A stretch of DNA of 64,000 nucleotides from a virus, in the IMG/VR virus record IMGVR_UViG_3300030329_005813, positions 1 to 64,000 of that record. One strand, written 5' to 3'. The stretch's first letter is position 1. Each line of letters begins with the position of its first letter. Below the pieces are notes generated by a model, which saw only the letters and a program-made list of their open reading frames with translations, was not told the DNA's origin and did not search any database. Both the position numbers and the translations under genes were made by a program. Below, piece by piece: positions 1 to 6,340 of this stretch.

Positions 1-442
1 CATCCTTTACTACAACAGCATAATATCTTTTCCTACGGCGAGTAACGCCTTTATATTTGGAGCGCGTGCCATATAGAGATCCTTTCTTGGCACGAGGCTT
101 TCTAGAGTTCATCGAATTTTGACTATTGGTAACAAGTCGAAGGTTTTCTCTACGGTTATCTAGGCCATTACCATTGATATGATCCGTGTGTTCCTTCCGC
201 GTGAGCGGCCGACCAATTATTCTCTCCATAATAACTCTATGTAACCTTTTTGTTTGGCCATGATGATAAGGACTATTAGCTGCGTGCTCCTTATTGACCC
301 AGCACTTAGCGTAACACGTATAGTGATCACCGTGACGTTTTCTATTGCTATCGCAGAGTCTCCAAGACCACTGCGCCAAGTCGGCATCTTCATCACTGAT
401 AATCGCGACGCTTCCTTTGGTAAGTTTGATATCAATAGCCAT
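1..442 (-). CDS. HNH endonuclease with AP2-like DNA-binding domain, 3' end cut by window edge
   Basis: The open frame starts at ATG 442, five bases after a GGAGG ribosome site, and runs off the left edge (147 residues seen). Residues about 68-110 show the HNH core: LHRVIME, then H-T-D-H-I-N-G-N-G-L-D-N-R, then N-L-R-L-V-T-N-S-Q-N. After it, YKGVTRRRKRYYAVV matches the start of an AP2 DNA-binding domain. This HNH_3 plus AP2 layout is common in free-standing phage homing endonucleases. It is one of three HNH genes in the window and lies just downstream of the possible origin region. The missing C terminus prevents a check of completeness. Confidence 0.85.
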   Translation of the reverse strand, partial: MAIDIKLTKGSVAIISDEDADLAQWSWRLCDSNRKRHGDHYTCYAKCWVNKEHAANSPYHHGQTKRLHRVIMERIIGRPLTRKEHTDHINGNGLDNRRENLRLVTNSQNSMNSRKPRAKKGSLYGTRSKYKGVTRRRKRYYAVVVKD

Positions 443-870
443 ATCTTTCCTCCATATATAGCTTAACACACAGCGCTTAAAAAGTCAAATTCGAATTTCA
501 TATTTTGGGATTTTTCTGTGGGTGTAGTGAATGTATCAGCCCCGCTTTGCGCCGTACCGCCATATGGTACTTACATCCCGGTATATGGGGGGGAGGGGGG
601 GAGGAGGTACCGTCATAGTCTAGTTTCTTCCTTGTGGAAAACAGTTATCCATAGCATTATCGAGCAGTCTTATATAAGAGTTTAAACCTTTGTTATCATC
701 CTGGGGATAAAGTTATCCCTAGTCTATCCATAGGATAGTGAAAATAGAGATGCCCTAACCATCGGCCTTTTATTAAGGTTTGGGTAAGGGAGGGATAACC
801 TTTATTATCCGCTGTGGATAGCTGGGGATAGTTTATTAATAACCTTAGCCTCCACCATATATCCCTTGGA

Positions 871-899
871 AGGCCAACAATGCCGTAGCTGTGGACAAC
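871..899 (+). repeat. 29-bp imperfect direct repeat, copy 1
   Basis: This copy begins AGGCCAACAATGCCGT and ends in TGGACAAC. It matches the copy at 1116-1144 at 23 of 29 positions. All six differences are transitions, which fits an old duplication or a protein site with purine/pyrimidine specificity. Its right end carries a DnaA-box-like nonamer. Confidence 0.7.
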
Positions 900-1010
900 C
901 TGTGTATAAGCTGTGGGTTATTTGGTTGCAGCTATTCAACATATGCAAGAGCAGCATAGCCTGTCAACGGTAGGCCTGCAACCATATGCATAAATTAAAG
1001 ATATCGAGCC

Positions 1011-1019
1011 TGTGGATAA
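1011..1019 (-). promoter_or_regulatory. Perfect DnaA box
   Basis: TGTGGATAA on the plus strand is the exact complement of the DnaA box TTATCCACA. It lies within the nonamer cluster of the gene-free region. Confidence 0.55.
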
Positions 1020-1115
1020 AGTAATTAACAAATCGCTAGAGTGGAGTAAGAAACTTTATTATCGTCGGAAGGGGTTATCCATAGCTTTATCCATATGTTA
1101 AATAAAAAAGGTTGT

Positions 1116-1144
1116 AGGCCGATAATGCCGTGGTTATGGATAAC
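1116..1144 (+). repeat. 29-bp imperfect direct repeat, copy 2
   Basis: This is the second copy of the repeat at 871-899, starting AGGCCGATAATGCCGT and ending in TGGATAAC. It also ends in a DnaA-box-like nonamer, so the repeat unit carries the box at the same place in both copies. Confidence 0.7.
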
Positions 1145-1320
1145 ATAGGGTTGGTTGACAGGAGGGTTGTGTGTATGTATATTATCACCCACCCATTCTC
1201 AGCCTTTCTCCACCCCTATCCCTAACGTATCCTAACTCCCTTCTCTCTCCTCTCTATTCCTTCTCTATGAATACTTTCTCAGTGTTTTTATAAAAAGAAA
1301 GGGCCTAACTGACTTTATCT

Positions 1321-1329
1321 TGTGGATAA
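1321..1329 (-). promoter_or_regulatory. Perfect DnaA box
   Basis: This is a second exact TGTGGATAA (complement TTATCCACA). It follows a pyrimidine-rich stretch that has no coding potential. Confidence 0.55.
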
Positions 1330-1455
1330 ACCAATCAGACCCTACTAGTCTCATTATGCTGAATATGTTATTAATTCTTTATATTTTCTTTATATTTCTT
1401 TAGTCTCTATGTAAATGCTTGACATGTCAATGAAACGTCTTCCCACTTCATCCCA

Positions 1456-1674
1456 TTATAACCCACTTTGTTCCCTAATTCCCCCTTGTGGACTGATTGG
1501 GGACAAGAGACTATGTGATATAATAATTGTTTTATCAAGTCTCAAACTATAAACCGCATACGTTGTATATTGTTTGGGGAGTCCCGAAACATTTATTTTC
1601 TTGAATATGCATAGTCCTCCCTTTTCGCCGGTTTTGTATCGGAAAGACAACAATTGTCCTACTTTAAACTTCAC
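1456..1674 (-). CDS. GDLV-family small protein 1, last gene of the run
   Basis: This 72-residue protein starts at GTG 1674 and overlaps the preceding gene by 11 bases, with AGGA upstream. It opens MKFKVGQLLSFRY and contains YAVYSLRLDK where most relatives have V-Y-W-L, so the signature tryptophan is replaced by serine. It is a divergent member of the family repeated through 1456-4098. The length, the basic first residues and the alternating hydrophobic strands suggest a small beta-barrel (SH3 or KOW-like); that fold is inference. Function unknown. Confidence 0.7.
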   Translation of the reverse strand: MKFKVGQLLSFRYKTGEKGGLCIFKKINVSGLPKQYTTYAVYSLRLDKTIIISHSLLSPISPQGGIREQSGL

Positions 1675-1879
1675 TCTCGTCTTCCTGTGGATTGATGTGG
1701 ATAAGCGCTTTGGGTAGATATGCCATTGTGCATCCGTTGTTAAACCAATAAACGTCAATAACCGGGGTGCCACGGTAAGTTTCGCGGGTGTGAGCAACGA
1801 TGCCCCTTTGGGCCTGTGAAAGGTCACGGCCTAGTGCTGACGTCTTCGTGGCGACCAATTGTCCTCTTTCAAACTTCAT
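1664..1879 (-). CDS. GDLV-family small protein 2
   Basis: This 71-residue protein starts at ATG 1879 in an ATGA overlap with the preceding stop. Signature parts are MKFERGQLVATK at the start, R-G-I-V-A near residue 26, and I-D-V-Y-W-F followed by A-Y-L-P-K-A-L-I-H-I. The last part is typical: hydrophobic strand, tryptophan, then a strand ending the domain. It ends with an acidic tail (PQEDESEV). The overlap implies coupled translation. Function unknown. Confidence 0.8.
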   Translation of the reverse strand: MKFERGQLVATKTSALGRDLSQAQRGIVAHTRETYRGTPVIDVYWFNNGCTMAYLPKALIHINPQEDESEV

Positions 1880-2079
1880 TCTTGCATCTCGCCTGCTCGC
1901 ACCAAGGTTAACGCTGACTTGGGATAGCTTGCATAGTCTTGCGACTTGAGCCAAAAGACTCGCGTGTACCCGGCGAAACCTTCGGAATCGGGATTAACAA
2001 CAATACCACGTCCCTCTGCAAACCGTGGTGGGTCTGAATACTTTAAGTTGGCACGAACCAAATCTCCTGCTTTAAACAC
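1876..2079 (-). CDS. GDLV-family small protein 3
   Basis: This 67-residue protein starts at GTG 2079, eight bases after a GGGAG site and overlapping the preceding stop by eight bases. It opens MFKAGDLVRANLK, then has G-R-G-I-V-V and T-R-V-F-W-L-K-S with S-Y-P-K-S-A-L-T-L-V at the end. It is one of the clearest matches to the family pattern. Function unknown. Confidence 0.8.
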   Translation of the reverse strand: MFKAGDLVRANLKYSDPPRFAEGRGIVVNPDSEGFAGYTRVFWLKSQDYASYPKSALTLVRAGEMQE

Positions 2080-2272
2080 TGTTATTCTCCCTCATCCCTC
2101 TTAGGTGAATGTGATATACCCATTCCGTGGTCATATCCTGAAAGAAATATACATTCACGTTTCCCTCCCTGTCCATATCAATAACAAGACCTCTATCAAA
2201 GGGATTATTATATACATTGATCAATTGTCCGCGTTTGAAGCGCTTGATGCCTAAGCTATGAGTGGTCCGCAT
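2072..2272 (-). CDS. GDLV-family small protein 4
   Basis: This 66-residue protein starts at ATG 2272 with AAGGG seven bases upstream and overlaps the preceding gene by 17 bases. It has a nine-residue lead before K-R-F-K-R-G-Q-L-I-N-V, then D-R-G-L-V-I and V-N-V-Y-F-F, with phenylalanine in place of the family tryptophan. Function unknown. Confidence 0.75.
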   Translation of the reverse strand: MRTTHSLGIKRFKRGQLINVYNNPFDRGLVIDMDREGNVNVYFFQDMTTEWVYHIHLRGMRENNSV

Positions 2273-2468
2273 CCTTCACCCTTATAATGCTGTGTGATGT
2301 GAAAGTAATTGTGTTTCCCTTTGCTAACCAATATACATCATACCTTGAATACTTCTCATTGTATGCCTGATAACTCTTTCTTACAACAATCCCCAACCTC
2401 TTTGGTATACCACGGGGCTCACCGGTGAGCTTCTTGATGTATACCAACTCTCCTGGTTTGAACTCCAT
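2256..2468 (-). CDS. GDLV-family small protein 5
   Basis: This 70-residue protein starts at ATG 2468, which shares its A with the preceding TAA (TAATG). It opens MEFKPGELVYIKK, then R-L-G-I-V-V and Y-D-V-Y-W-L-A-K-G, ending S-I-I-R-V-K. It matches the family pattern in every segment. Function unknown. Confidence 0.8.
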   Translation of the reverse strand: MEFKPGELVYIKKLTGEPRGIPKRLGIVVRKSYQAYNEKYSRYDVYWLAKGNTITFTSHSIIRVKDADHS

Positions 2469-2710
2469 TATTCAATTCCTGAGATTGTATGCAAAAGCAG
2501 TGTTGAGAATGAACCAATCTTCATGTGTCTTAACCAATAAACATAAGCTATATCCTCACCTTTGTGCTCAAAACCCACGACAATCCCCTTGTCTCCGTTC
2601 TCCAACTGAATCAATTCTTTGGACATTGGGTAGCCAAACGGCGTCATCCAAAACTCTACTTTTGCCGTTACCAAGTCGCCAATCATAAAATTCTTCCGTT
2701 TTATGCTCAT
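2468..2710 (-). CDS. GDLV-family small protein 6
   Basis: The frame holds 80 residues from ATG 2710. A second ATG at 2686 (MIGDLVTAK), with GGAAG seven bases upstream, fits the family start better, so the first eight residues may not be translated. Further matches are D-K-G-I-V-V-G and A-Y-V-Y-W-L-R-H. The insert between strands is longer than in relatives. A gap of 54 bases separates it from the gene upstream. Function unknown. Confidence 0.75.
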   Translation of the reverse strand: MSIKRKNFMIGDLVTAKVEFWMTPFGYPMSKELIQLENGDKGIVVGFEHKGEDIAYVYWLRHMKIGSFSTLLLHTISGIE

Positions 2711-2764
2711 TGTGTATACCTGATGTGTTGTTCGGGGAAAAAAATGGCGCTGAAACCTTTGGTT

Positions 2765-2977
2765 CTATCTCGTATTTTCCACAACTTTTGTCAACTTATA
2801 AATATTAACCCATTCGGCGGGCCTGAACATCCTGGGCGGCCATAACACCCAAGTAACCTGGATTTTCATTCCATCTTGATCTAAAACAATTCCTAACGTT
2901 GCGCGGGGTGGCAAAACATCCTCGTGACGAACCATATCACCTTTGTTGAATTTGTGAGATTTGAGGCCGTCTTTCAA
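2765..2977 (-). CDS. GDLV-family small protein 7 (TTG start)
   Basis: This 70-residue protein starts at TTG 2977 in a TTGA overlap with the preceding stop. The only alternative, an ATG inside the motif, would remove the K-G-D segment. Matches are H-K-F-N-K-G-D-M-V-R, L-G-I-V-L-D and I-Q-V-T-W-V-L-W. The TTG start is chosen because the family motif needs it. Function unknown. Confidence 0.7.
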   Translation of the reverse strand: MKDGLKSHKFNKGDMVRHEDVLPPRATLGIVLDQDGMKIQVTWVLWPPRMFRPAEWVNIYKLTKVVENTR

Positions 2978-3174
2978 GATACCAACTCAACTTCGTTTAC
3001 GGTGGGACGAACCTTGCAAACTGGGTCCATTAACCAATAAACGTTCAATATAACTGTGTTATCGTCGGTGACTAACTCATCTCCGAAAACTTTGAGATCT
3101 TTTACCAAGCCTAAAAAGTGAGGGCTTCCATTTCTTAGGCGTACAATGCTGCCTTTCTTAATCTTCATTTTCAT
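2974..3174 (-). CDS. GDLV-family small protein 8
   Basis: The start is taken at ATG 3174 (MKMKIKKGSIVRL, 66 residues). A GTG one codon earlier and an ATG two codons later are also possible, and no strong ribosome site decides. Matches are K-K-G-S-I-V-R-L, F-L-G-L-V-K and L-N-V-Y-W-L-M-D. It overlaps the preceding gene by 17 bases. Function unknown. Confidence 0.75.
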   Translation of the reverse strand: MKMKIKKGSIVRLRNGSPHFLGLVKDLKVFGDELVTDDNTVILNVYWLMDPVCKVRPTVNEVELVS

Positions 3175-3376
3175 CACAATACACTCTTAGGCTTTGTGCG
3201 CCGTGGGTCGCAACGTAAGGCGTTTTCTCATAAGGGTGTTCAAACCACAATACTTTCCAACCAGTCCAATCAAATAACTTAAGTTGCTCCTCGGTGTCGG
3301 GAACAACGCCACGACAAAGCAAAATCCCCTTGAATCCAAATATATCCTTAAGTTTAACCAAGTCTCCTACTTTCAT
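3158..3376 (-). CDS. GDLV-family small protein 9
   Basis: This 72-residue protein starts at ATG 3376, ten bases after GGAG. It opens MKVGDLVKLKD, then C-R-G-V-V-P and W-K-V-L-W-F-E-H, ending S-L-R-V-Y. A gene-free gap of 122 bases lies upstream (3377-3498). The gap holds an inverted repeat of AAGGCCG/CGGCCTT but no T-run on this strand, so I do not call it a terminator. Function unknown. Confidence 0.8.
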   Translation of the reverse strand: MKVGDLVKLKDIFGFKGILLCRGVVPDTEEQLKLFDWTGWKVLWFEHPYEKTPYVATHGAQSLRVYCDENED

Positions 3377-3498
3377 AAGATTCAAACTCCAATAAATCAA
3401 AATCGTTTTTTAAGGCCGTTTTCGCTTCCGTGGCGGCCTTGGGCGGCTCTGATGAGTCCTTACCCTCTCGAAGCCCTGGAGGGCTCTCTAGGGCGTCT

Positions 3499-3765
3499 CT
3501 AGGGCTCGCTAGATGCCTTCTCGGGTGTCTGGTCCGCTGGAGCACCGACCCACAAAAGGTGGGCGGGTCTGACGGCTACATCGCCAACGTTGGGGAAGGA
3601 CGCCAAATAACCAGTATAATACTGATCTTTGTCCTCGCCCTTCCAAAACTCAACTTCGGCCTTGATAATTCCAATGCCGTATTCGTCAAACATACTATGT
3701 CGGACCAACCTACCTTTATAGGGGGTATTCGAATCGGTGACACCCCAACCTGAGCCTTTACTCAC
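3499..3765 (-). CDS. GDLV-family-like protein 10, longer variant
   Basis: This 88-residue protein starts at GTG 3765 in a GTGA overlap with the preceding stop. Segments are Y-K-G-R-L-V-R-H, Y-G-I-G-I-I-K-A, V-E-F-W-K-G-E and H-L-L-W-V. It has an extra strand segment and a loose polar C terminus (QTPEKASSEP). It is the least regular member, and family membership rests on order and spacing rather than identity. Function unknown. Confidence 0.65.
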   Translation of the reverse strand: MSKGSGWGVTDSNTPYKGRLVRHSMFDEYGIGIIKAEVEFWKGEDKDQYYTGYLASFPNVGDVAVRPAHLLWVGAPADQTPEKASSEP

Positions 3766-3932
3766 TTTAAACCTCCATTTTGCTTCGCTACACGACAAAA
3801 CCGAACGTCTTCGCGTGATGCTTCGCCGTAATCACACCAAAAAACCAAGATTTTATCTCCCTTTTGGTCCTCTAGGGCGACGCCGATAGCGTCTGACCCA
3901 TTCCATTTAATCAAATCACCCTTTCTAAGCAT
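3762..3932 (-). CDS. GDLV-family small protein 11
   Basis: This short gene codes for 56 residues from ATG 3932. It opens MLRKGDLIKWNG, then A-I-G-V-A-L-E-D and I-L-V-F-W-C-D-Y-G. Its first 29 bases, including the upstream flank, are identical to those around the next gene's start (4078-4106), so the two arose by tandem duplication. It overlaps the preceding gene by eight bases and ends in a GTGA overlap. Function unknown. Confidence 0.8.
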   Translation of the reverse strand: MLRKGDLIKWNGSDAIGVALEDQKGDKILVFWCDYGEASREDVRFCRVAKQNGGLK

Positions 3933-3940
3933 CTTTTTGT
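3912..3940. repeat. 29-bp perfect direct repeat spanning a gene junction, copy 1
   Basis: This segment is identical to 4078-4106. On the coding strand it holds the last codons of the upstream gene (K-D-A-stop in one frame) and the first codons of the next (M-L-R-K-G-D-L in another). It is direct evidence of recent tandem duplication of a GDLV gene. Confidence 0.9.
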
Positions 3941-4098
3941 CCTTTGTTAGATAAGACCTTAAGAAGCCGGATCTTCGTCCTCATAGCTTCGCTAAGATCG
4001 AACCAGTAGACCCAAACCCGGCTAGAAGGCGGGCTTTCGTCTTCCATGACGATACCGATGGCATGACTGTAATTGACCAAATCACCCTTTCTAAGCAT
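3925..4098 (-). CDS. GDLV-family small protein 12, first of the run
   Basis: This gene codes for 57 residues from ATG 4098. It opens MLRKGDLVNYSH, then A-I-G-I-V-M-E-D and V-W-V-Y-W-F-D-L-S. It is the closest relative of the next gene downstream. It overlaps the preceding gene by eight bases, in the same geometry as its own downstream overlap. Function unknown. Confidence 0.8.
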   Translation of the reverse strand: MLRKGDLVNYSHAIGIVMEDESPPSSRVWVYWFDLSEAMRTKIRLLKVLSNKGQKDA

Positions 4099-4106
4099 CT
4101 TTTTGT
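4078..4106. repeat. 29-bp perfect direct repeat spanning a gene junction, copy 2
   Basis: This is the second copy of the segment at 3912-3940. It spans the end of the 4091-4321 gene and the start of the 3925-4098 gene, so the C-terminal residues K-D-A of both upstream proteins are by-products of the duplicated junction. Confidence 0.9.
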
Positions 4107-4321
4107 TCTCTGCCAGATAAAGCCTTGAGAGCCCGGATCTTGTTGCAGCCGCAGATGGCCGCCACTATCCGGGGGTAACACGCCTTATGAATCGTAATAG
4201 CCAGCTTTCTACAGGCATCTTCCGTGGGTGCCTCTTTTTGGGCCGCGAAGAAGAGATGAAGCACTTCCTCGTCGTCTTCTTCTTCATTAATGGCTTTGAT
4301 CCAGTATTCTACGCTTTTCAT
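4091..4321 (-). CDS. Small helical protein of unknown function
   Basis: This 76-residue protein starts at ATG 4321 with GAGGAG five bases upstream. It opens MKSVEYWIKAINEEEDDEEV and looks mostly helical. It contains a C-x17-C-x10-C-G-C pattern (residues about 37-66) with no recognised metal-binding layout. It is not a GDLV protein but sits between the VWA gene and the GDLV run in the same operon. Its last three residues come from the duplicated junction. No family recognised. Confidence 0.7.
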   Translation of the reverse strand: MKSVEYWIKAINEEEDDEEVLHLFFAAQKEAPTEDACRKLAITIHKACYPRIVAAICGCNKIRALKALSGREQKDA

Positions 4322-4337
4322 AATATCTCCTCTCGAC

Positions 4338-5597
4338 CTAAACCGTGATTTCAAGTACTTTTTCGTGTGTCTTGAAGAAAGGTTGGGTTGCACCGTAAGA
4401 ATCGGTCATCCACATACGCTGACAATTGCTTGGAATAGGCTTTGGAGCGCACATATCGGTAAGAACGATGTGACCATCGAGCTTCTGGCTGTTGACATAC
4501 TCCGTTGGGGCGTTAAAGCAGGTTCCACCGTACATAACACGCTCCCAAGGCTTTTTCTGTCCTTTCTTCCAGGTAAATACGAGATCTTCGTTAACCGTAG
4601 TATCAAAGGGTACAACCACGAACTCGGCATACTTGGCCAAGGCTTCAAGCTCCGAAAAGAAGGCTGCAAGCATCGAATTCGAGACACTACCGGACTGGTC
4701 GATACTAATGGCGATACGGGCAACGCGCTCAGAGCGCTTACCGGCGTGAATGTAGGGGAAACGCCGATTAATACGCTTCACGGTTGAACGCCGATTAGCC
4801 TTTTGGCTGGCTTTAACAAAGGAACGAAGTACCTTTCTCCAATCAACCTTTGAAGTGATGGACTCCATAATGGTCTTCTTCATGCCGGCAGAAACGGAGC
4901 CCCAACCTCGGGTATTGGCTTCTTCGGCGGCCTTCTTGACCATATCCTTAAGGCGCTCCTGGGCGATTTGCTGGTTTGTACCTTCCTCACCGGCTGATGC
5001 CTCGCCCCATCCAGAGTGGTCGTCAAGCGGCTCGGCGTCGCTCATACCGCCGCCCGAACCTTCACTATCGGAATCGCCTGAACCTTCGCCAGAGCCACCG
5101 CCCCCGCCGCCCTCTTTCTCTTCAAGAATGAGTTTGTAATAGGCTTCTGCGGATAATCCCTCTGGAAGGTCGGCGAACGTGTCGCGGCCTGGAATGAGAG
5201 CCGAAGGCGGCAATTCATCAGGAATATGGGTGTTAATCGCGAGATCCATCGCGATGTTCCACGTCTTGTTGATACCCTCTTCTGGCTTTCTGGTGGTACA
5301 ATGCCCATAAATCAGGTGGTAGAACTCGTGCATCAAGATACCACGAACCCACCGATACTTATTGTTGGCGTTCTCCTTGGTTTCTCCGCACTCTTTGATC
5401 ATACGCTCCATAAAATCTGGATTATAAACCAGTTCAAACCGGCCTTCTTCGGTAACGGTAACGCCAGCGGTAGGAACCGTGGAACAAGCTCGTTTATCGA
5501 GCCGGCGCGAAAGAGCGGCGAAGAACGGCTCATCAGAGAGAAGCCGATGAGTGTGCATGTTGAGGTTGAAAGTAGCTTTTGGGGCTTTATCAGACAT
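4338..5597 (-). CDS. VWA-domain protein with metallopeptidase-like N terminus
   Basis: This 419-residue protein starts at ATG 5597 with GGAG ten bases upstream. An H-E-F-Y-H zinc motif (residues 90-94, in MHEFYHLIYGH) marks a metallopeptidase-like domain (DUF2201 N-terminal type). A glycine/serine/acidic linker follows (about 162-200). The C-terminal VWA-like domain has the metal site D-Q-S-G-S at 300-304. Proteins of this layout are usually encoded beside a MoxR AAA ATPase, as here (6467-7540), and may act as a chaperone or metal-insertion pair. It is the first gene of the operon that continues into the GDLV run, driven by the promoter at 5641-5703. The substrate is unknown. Confidence 0.85.
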   Translation of the reverse strand: MSDKAPKATFNLNMHTHRLLSDEPFFAALSRRLDKRACSTVPTAGVTVTEEGRFELVYNPDFMERMIKECGETKENANNKYRWVRGILMHEFYHLIYGHCTTRKPEEGINKTWNIAMDLAINTHIPDELPPSALIPGRDTFADLPEGLSAEAYYKLILEEKEGGGGGGSGEGSGDSDSEGSGGGMSDAEPLDDHSGWGEASAGEEGTNQQIAQERLKDMVKKAAEEANTRGWGSVSAGMKKTIMESITSKVDWRKVLRSFVKASQKANRRSTVKRINRRFPYIHAGKRSERVARIAISIDQSGSVSNSMLAAFFSELEALAKYAEFVVVPFDTTVNEDLVFTWKKGQKKPWERVMYGGTCFNAPTEYVNSQKLDGHIVLTDMCAPKPIPSNCQRMWMTDSYGATQPFFKTHEKVLEITV

Positions 5598-5640
5598 CAA
5601 GTAGACTCCAGAGTCGGGAACTTCCCCGACCATTACAGTA

Positions 5641-5703
5641 ATTATACACCCAAACGCCAACAAAGTCAAGATTTTTCTGCGCCCTTGACAATCTCTTTAC
5701 ATT
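5641..5703 (-). promoter_or_regulatory. Sigma70-type promoter with inverted TTGACA pair, for the VWA-GDLV operon
   Basis: On the minus strand, -35 TTGACT (5664-5669) and -10 TATAAT (5641-5646) are 17 bases apart. Upstream, 5684-5703 reads CTTGACAATCTCTTTACATT on the plus strand: the two half-sites of the shared promoter module, in inverted orientation. A weak plus-strand promoter there cannot be excluded. Confidence 0.8.
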
Positions 5704-5749
5704 CATTCTGATATTGTAGTTTGGATCGTTGATGGCCTTGTGGGCGACG

Positions 5750-5920
5750 TTATCCGCCGAACGTCCGGCAACGTGGGCAGAGCATCAGAAAGGGGTCTGT
5801 CGGGTCCGTGAAGGGGCCTAGAGAGCATCCCACAAGCTTGGACGAGTCAGTAATCGCCTGATGCCTGCTAGGGCCTCTAGAGGCTTCTATGGACGCGAGA
5901 AGAAGTGTTTCTGAGATCAT
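5750..5920 (-). CDS. Possible small Cys-rich protein
   Basis: This 56-residue frame starts at ATG 5920 with AGGA seven bases upstream. It ends F-L-M-L-C-P-R-C-R-T-F-G-G, a C-x-x-C pair as in zinc knuckles and ribbons. It begins directly after the terminator at 5941-5988, so transcription would need read-through. The surrounding DNA is rich in CTAGAG-like palindromes (for example 5873-5884), and the frame could be fortuitous. No family recognised. Confidence 0.4.
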   Translation of the reverse strand: MISETLLLASIEASRGPSRHQAITDSSKLVGCSLGPFTDPTDPFLMLCPRCRTFGG

Positions 5921-5940
5921 AGTTTATTCCTACATAAAGT

Positions 5941-5988
5941 AAAAGGCCCCGATTACCTAGATTTCAACCAGATAATCGGGGCCATTTT
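5941..5988 (-). terminator. Rho-independent terminator
   Basis: GGCCCCGATTA (5945-5955) pairs perfectly with TAATCGGGGCC (5973-5983) across a 17-base loop. On the minus strand it is followed by TTTTACTTT. It closes the short operon 6008-6264. A T-rich flank on the other side (ATTTTG) may make it bidirectional. Confidence 0.85.
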
Positions 5989-6007
5989 GAATTGCGAGGC
6001 GCTCACG

Positions 6008-6178
6008 TTACTCGCTCTCTGCTAGCCGAAGACGGCGTTGAAGGTACTCTATGAGATCTTCCGCTCCGTCATCGATATGTTCGTTCGTTTCGTTTTCGTG
6101 GAACCAAAGAGCGCCTATAAGGCTTTCAATCTGCTCTTTCGTCAAACTTAATTGAAAACGTTCGCTAGGCGATGCCAT
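6008..6178 (-). CDS. Small acidic helical protein
   Basis: This 56-residue protein starts at ATG 6178, sharing a base with the preceding stop (TAATG). It opens MASPSERFQLSLTKEQIES and contains D-D-G-A-E-D-L-I-E-Y-L-Q-R-R-L. The protein is helical and acidic. Translation is probably coupled to the 28-residue gene upstream. No family recognised. Confidence 0.65.
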   Translation of the reverse strand: MASPSERFQLSLTKEQIESLIGALWFHENETNEHIDDGAEDLIEYLQRRLRLAESE

Positions 6179-6264
6179 TAGGCCACCGAAAAACAAGCAA
6201 GAACGGGCATTACAGCGACGAAGACCATCAGAGTGTCCGCGTAATCGAAATAGTGATTTCTCAT
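6178..6264 (-). CDS. Very small membrane peptide (28 residues)
   Basis: ATG 6264 follows a strong AGGAGG site ten bases upstream and the promoter at 6294-6322. The peptide is MRNHYFDYADTLMV then FVAVMPVLACFSVA, so the second half is one hydrophobic segment long enough to span or enter a membrane. The stop is fused to the next start (TAATG). The good ribosome site and promoter argue that it is translated, either as a real peptide or as a coupling leader. Confidence 0.55.
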   Translation of the reverse strand: MRNHYFDYADTLMVFVAVMPVLACFSVA

Positions 6265-6293
6265 TTTATAGTTTCCTCCTAAATTATCAAGCC

Positions 6294-6322
6294 AATGTAA
6301 CAGGCCAAGGAATGTTTGTCAA
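6294..6322 (-). promoter_or_regulatory. Sigma70-type promoter
   Basis: -35 TTGACA (6317-6322) and -10 TACATT (6294-6299) are 17 bases apart on the minus strand. Unlike most promoters of this region it lacks the second TTGACA pair upstream. It lies directly after the tRNA-Lys gene. Confidence 0.7.
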
Positions 6323-6340
6323 GGTTAAAAGTAAAAAAAA

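Larger units (their letters stand above)
480..1455. other. Gene-free region rich in DnaA-box-like nonamers (possible origin)
   Basis: No plausible gene is seen in about 975 bases. The region repeats TTATCC and its complement many times. Two copies equal the DnaA box consensus TTATCCACA on the minus strand (1011-1019 and 1321-1329). Near matches lie at 645-653, 702-710, 713-721, 813-821, 890-898, 901-909, 1075-1083, 1087-1095 and 1135-1143. It also holds a G-rich run (about 587-608), a pyrimidine tract (about 1180-1265) and a 29-bp imperfect repeat. DnaA boxes clustered like this mark replication origins in bacteria and plasmids. Use as a phage origin is inference. Confidence 0.55.

Noticed and set aside
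3377-3498. Terminator in the gap of the first GDLV run
   Set aside because: AAGGCCG/CGGCCTT can pair, but no T-run follows on the transcribed strand.
3430-3753. 107-residue plus-strand frame over the GDLV run
   Set aside because: It is opposite to genes with motif support and coupled starts; no ribosome site.
5226-5711. 161-residue plus-strand open frame
   Set aside because: It lies antisense to the VWA gene and its promoter, has no ribosome site, and does not resemble any family.
5684-5720. Plus-strand promoter TTGACA near 5685
   Set aside because: A -35-like box exists, but no well-spaced -10 box and no plus-strand gene follows; better explained as the inverted half of the promoter module.
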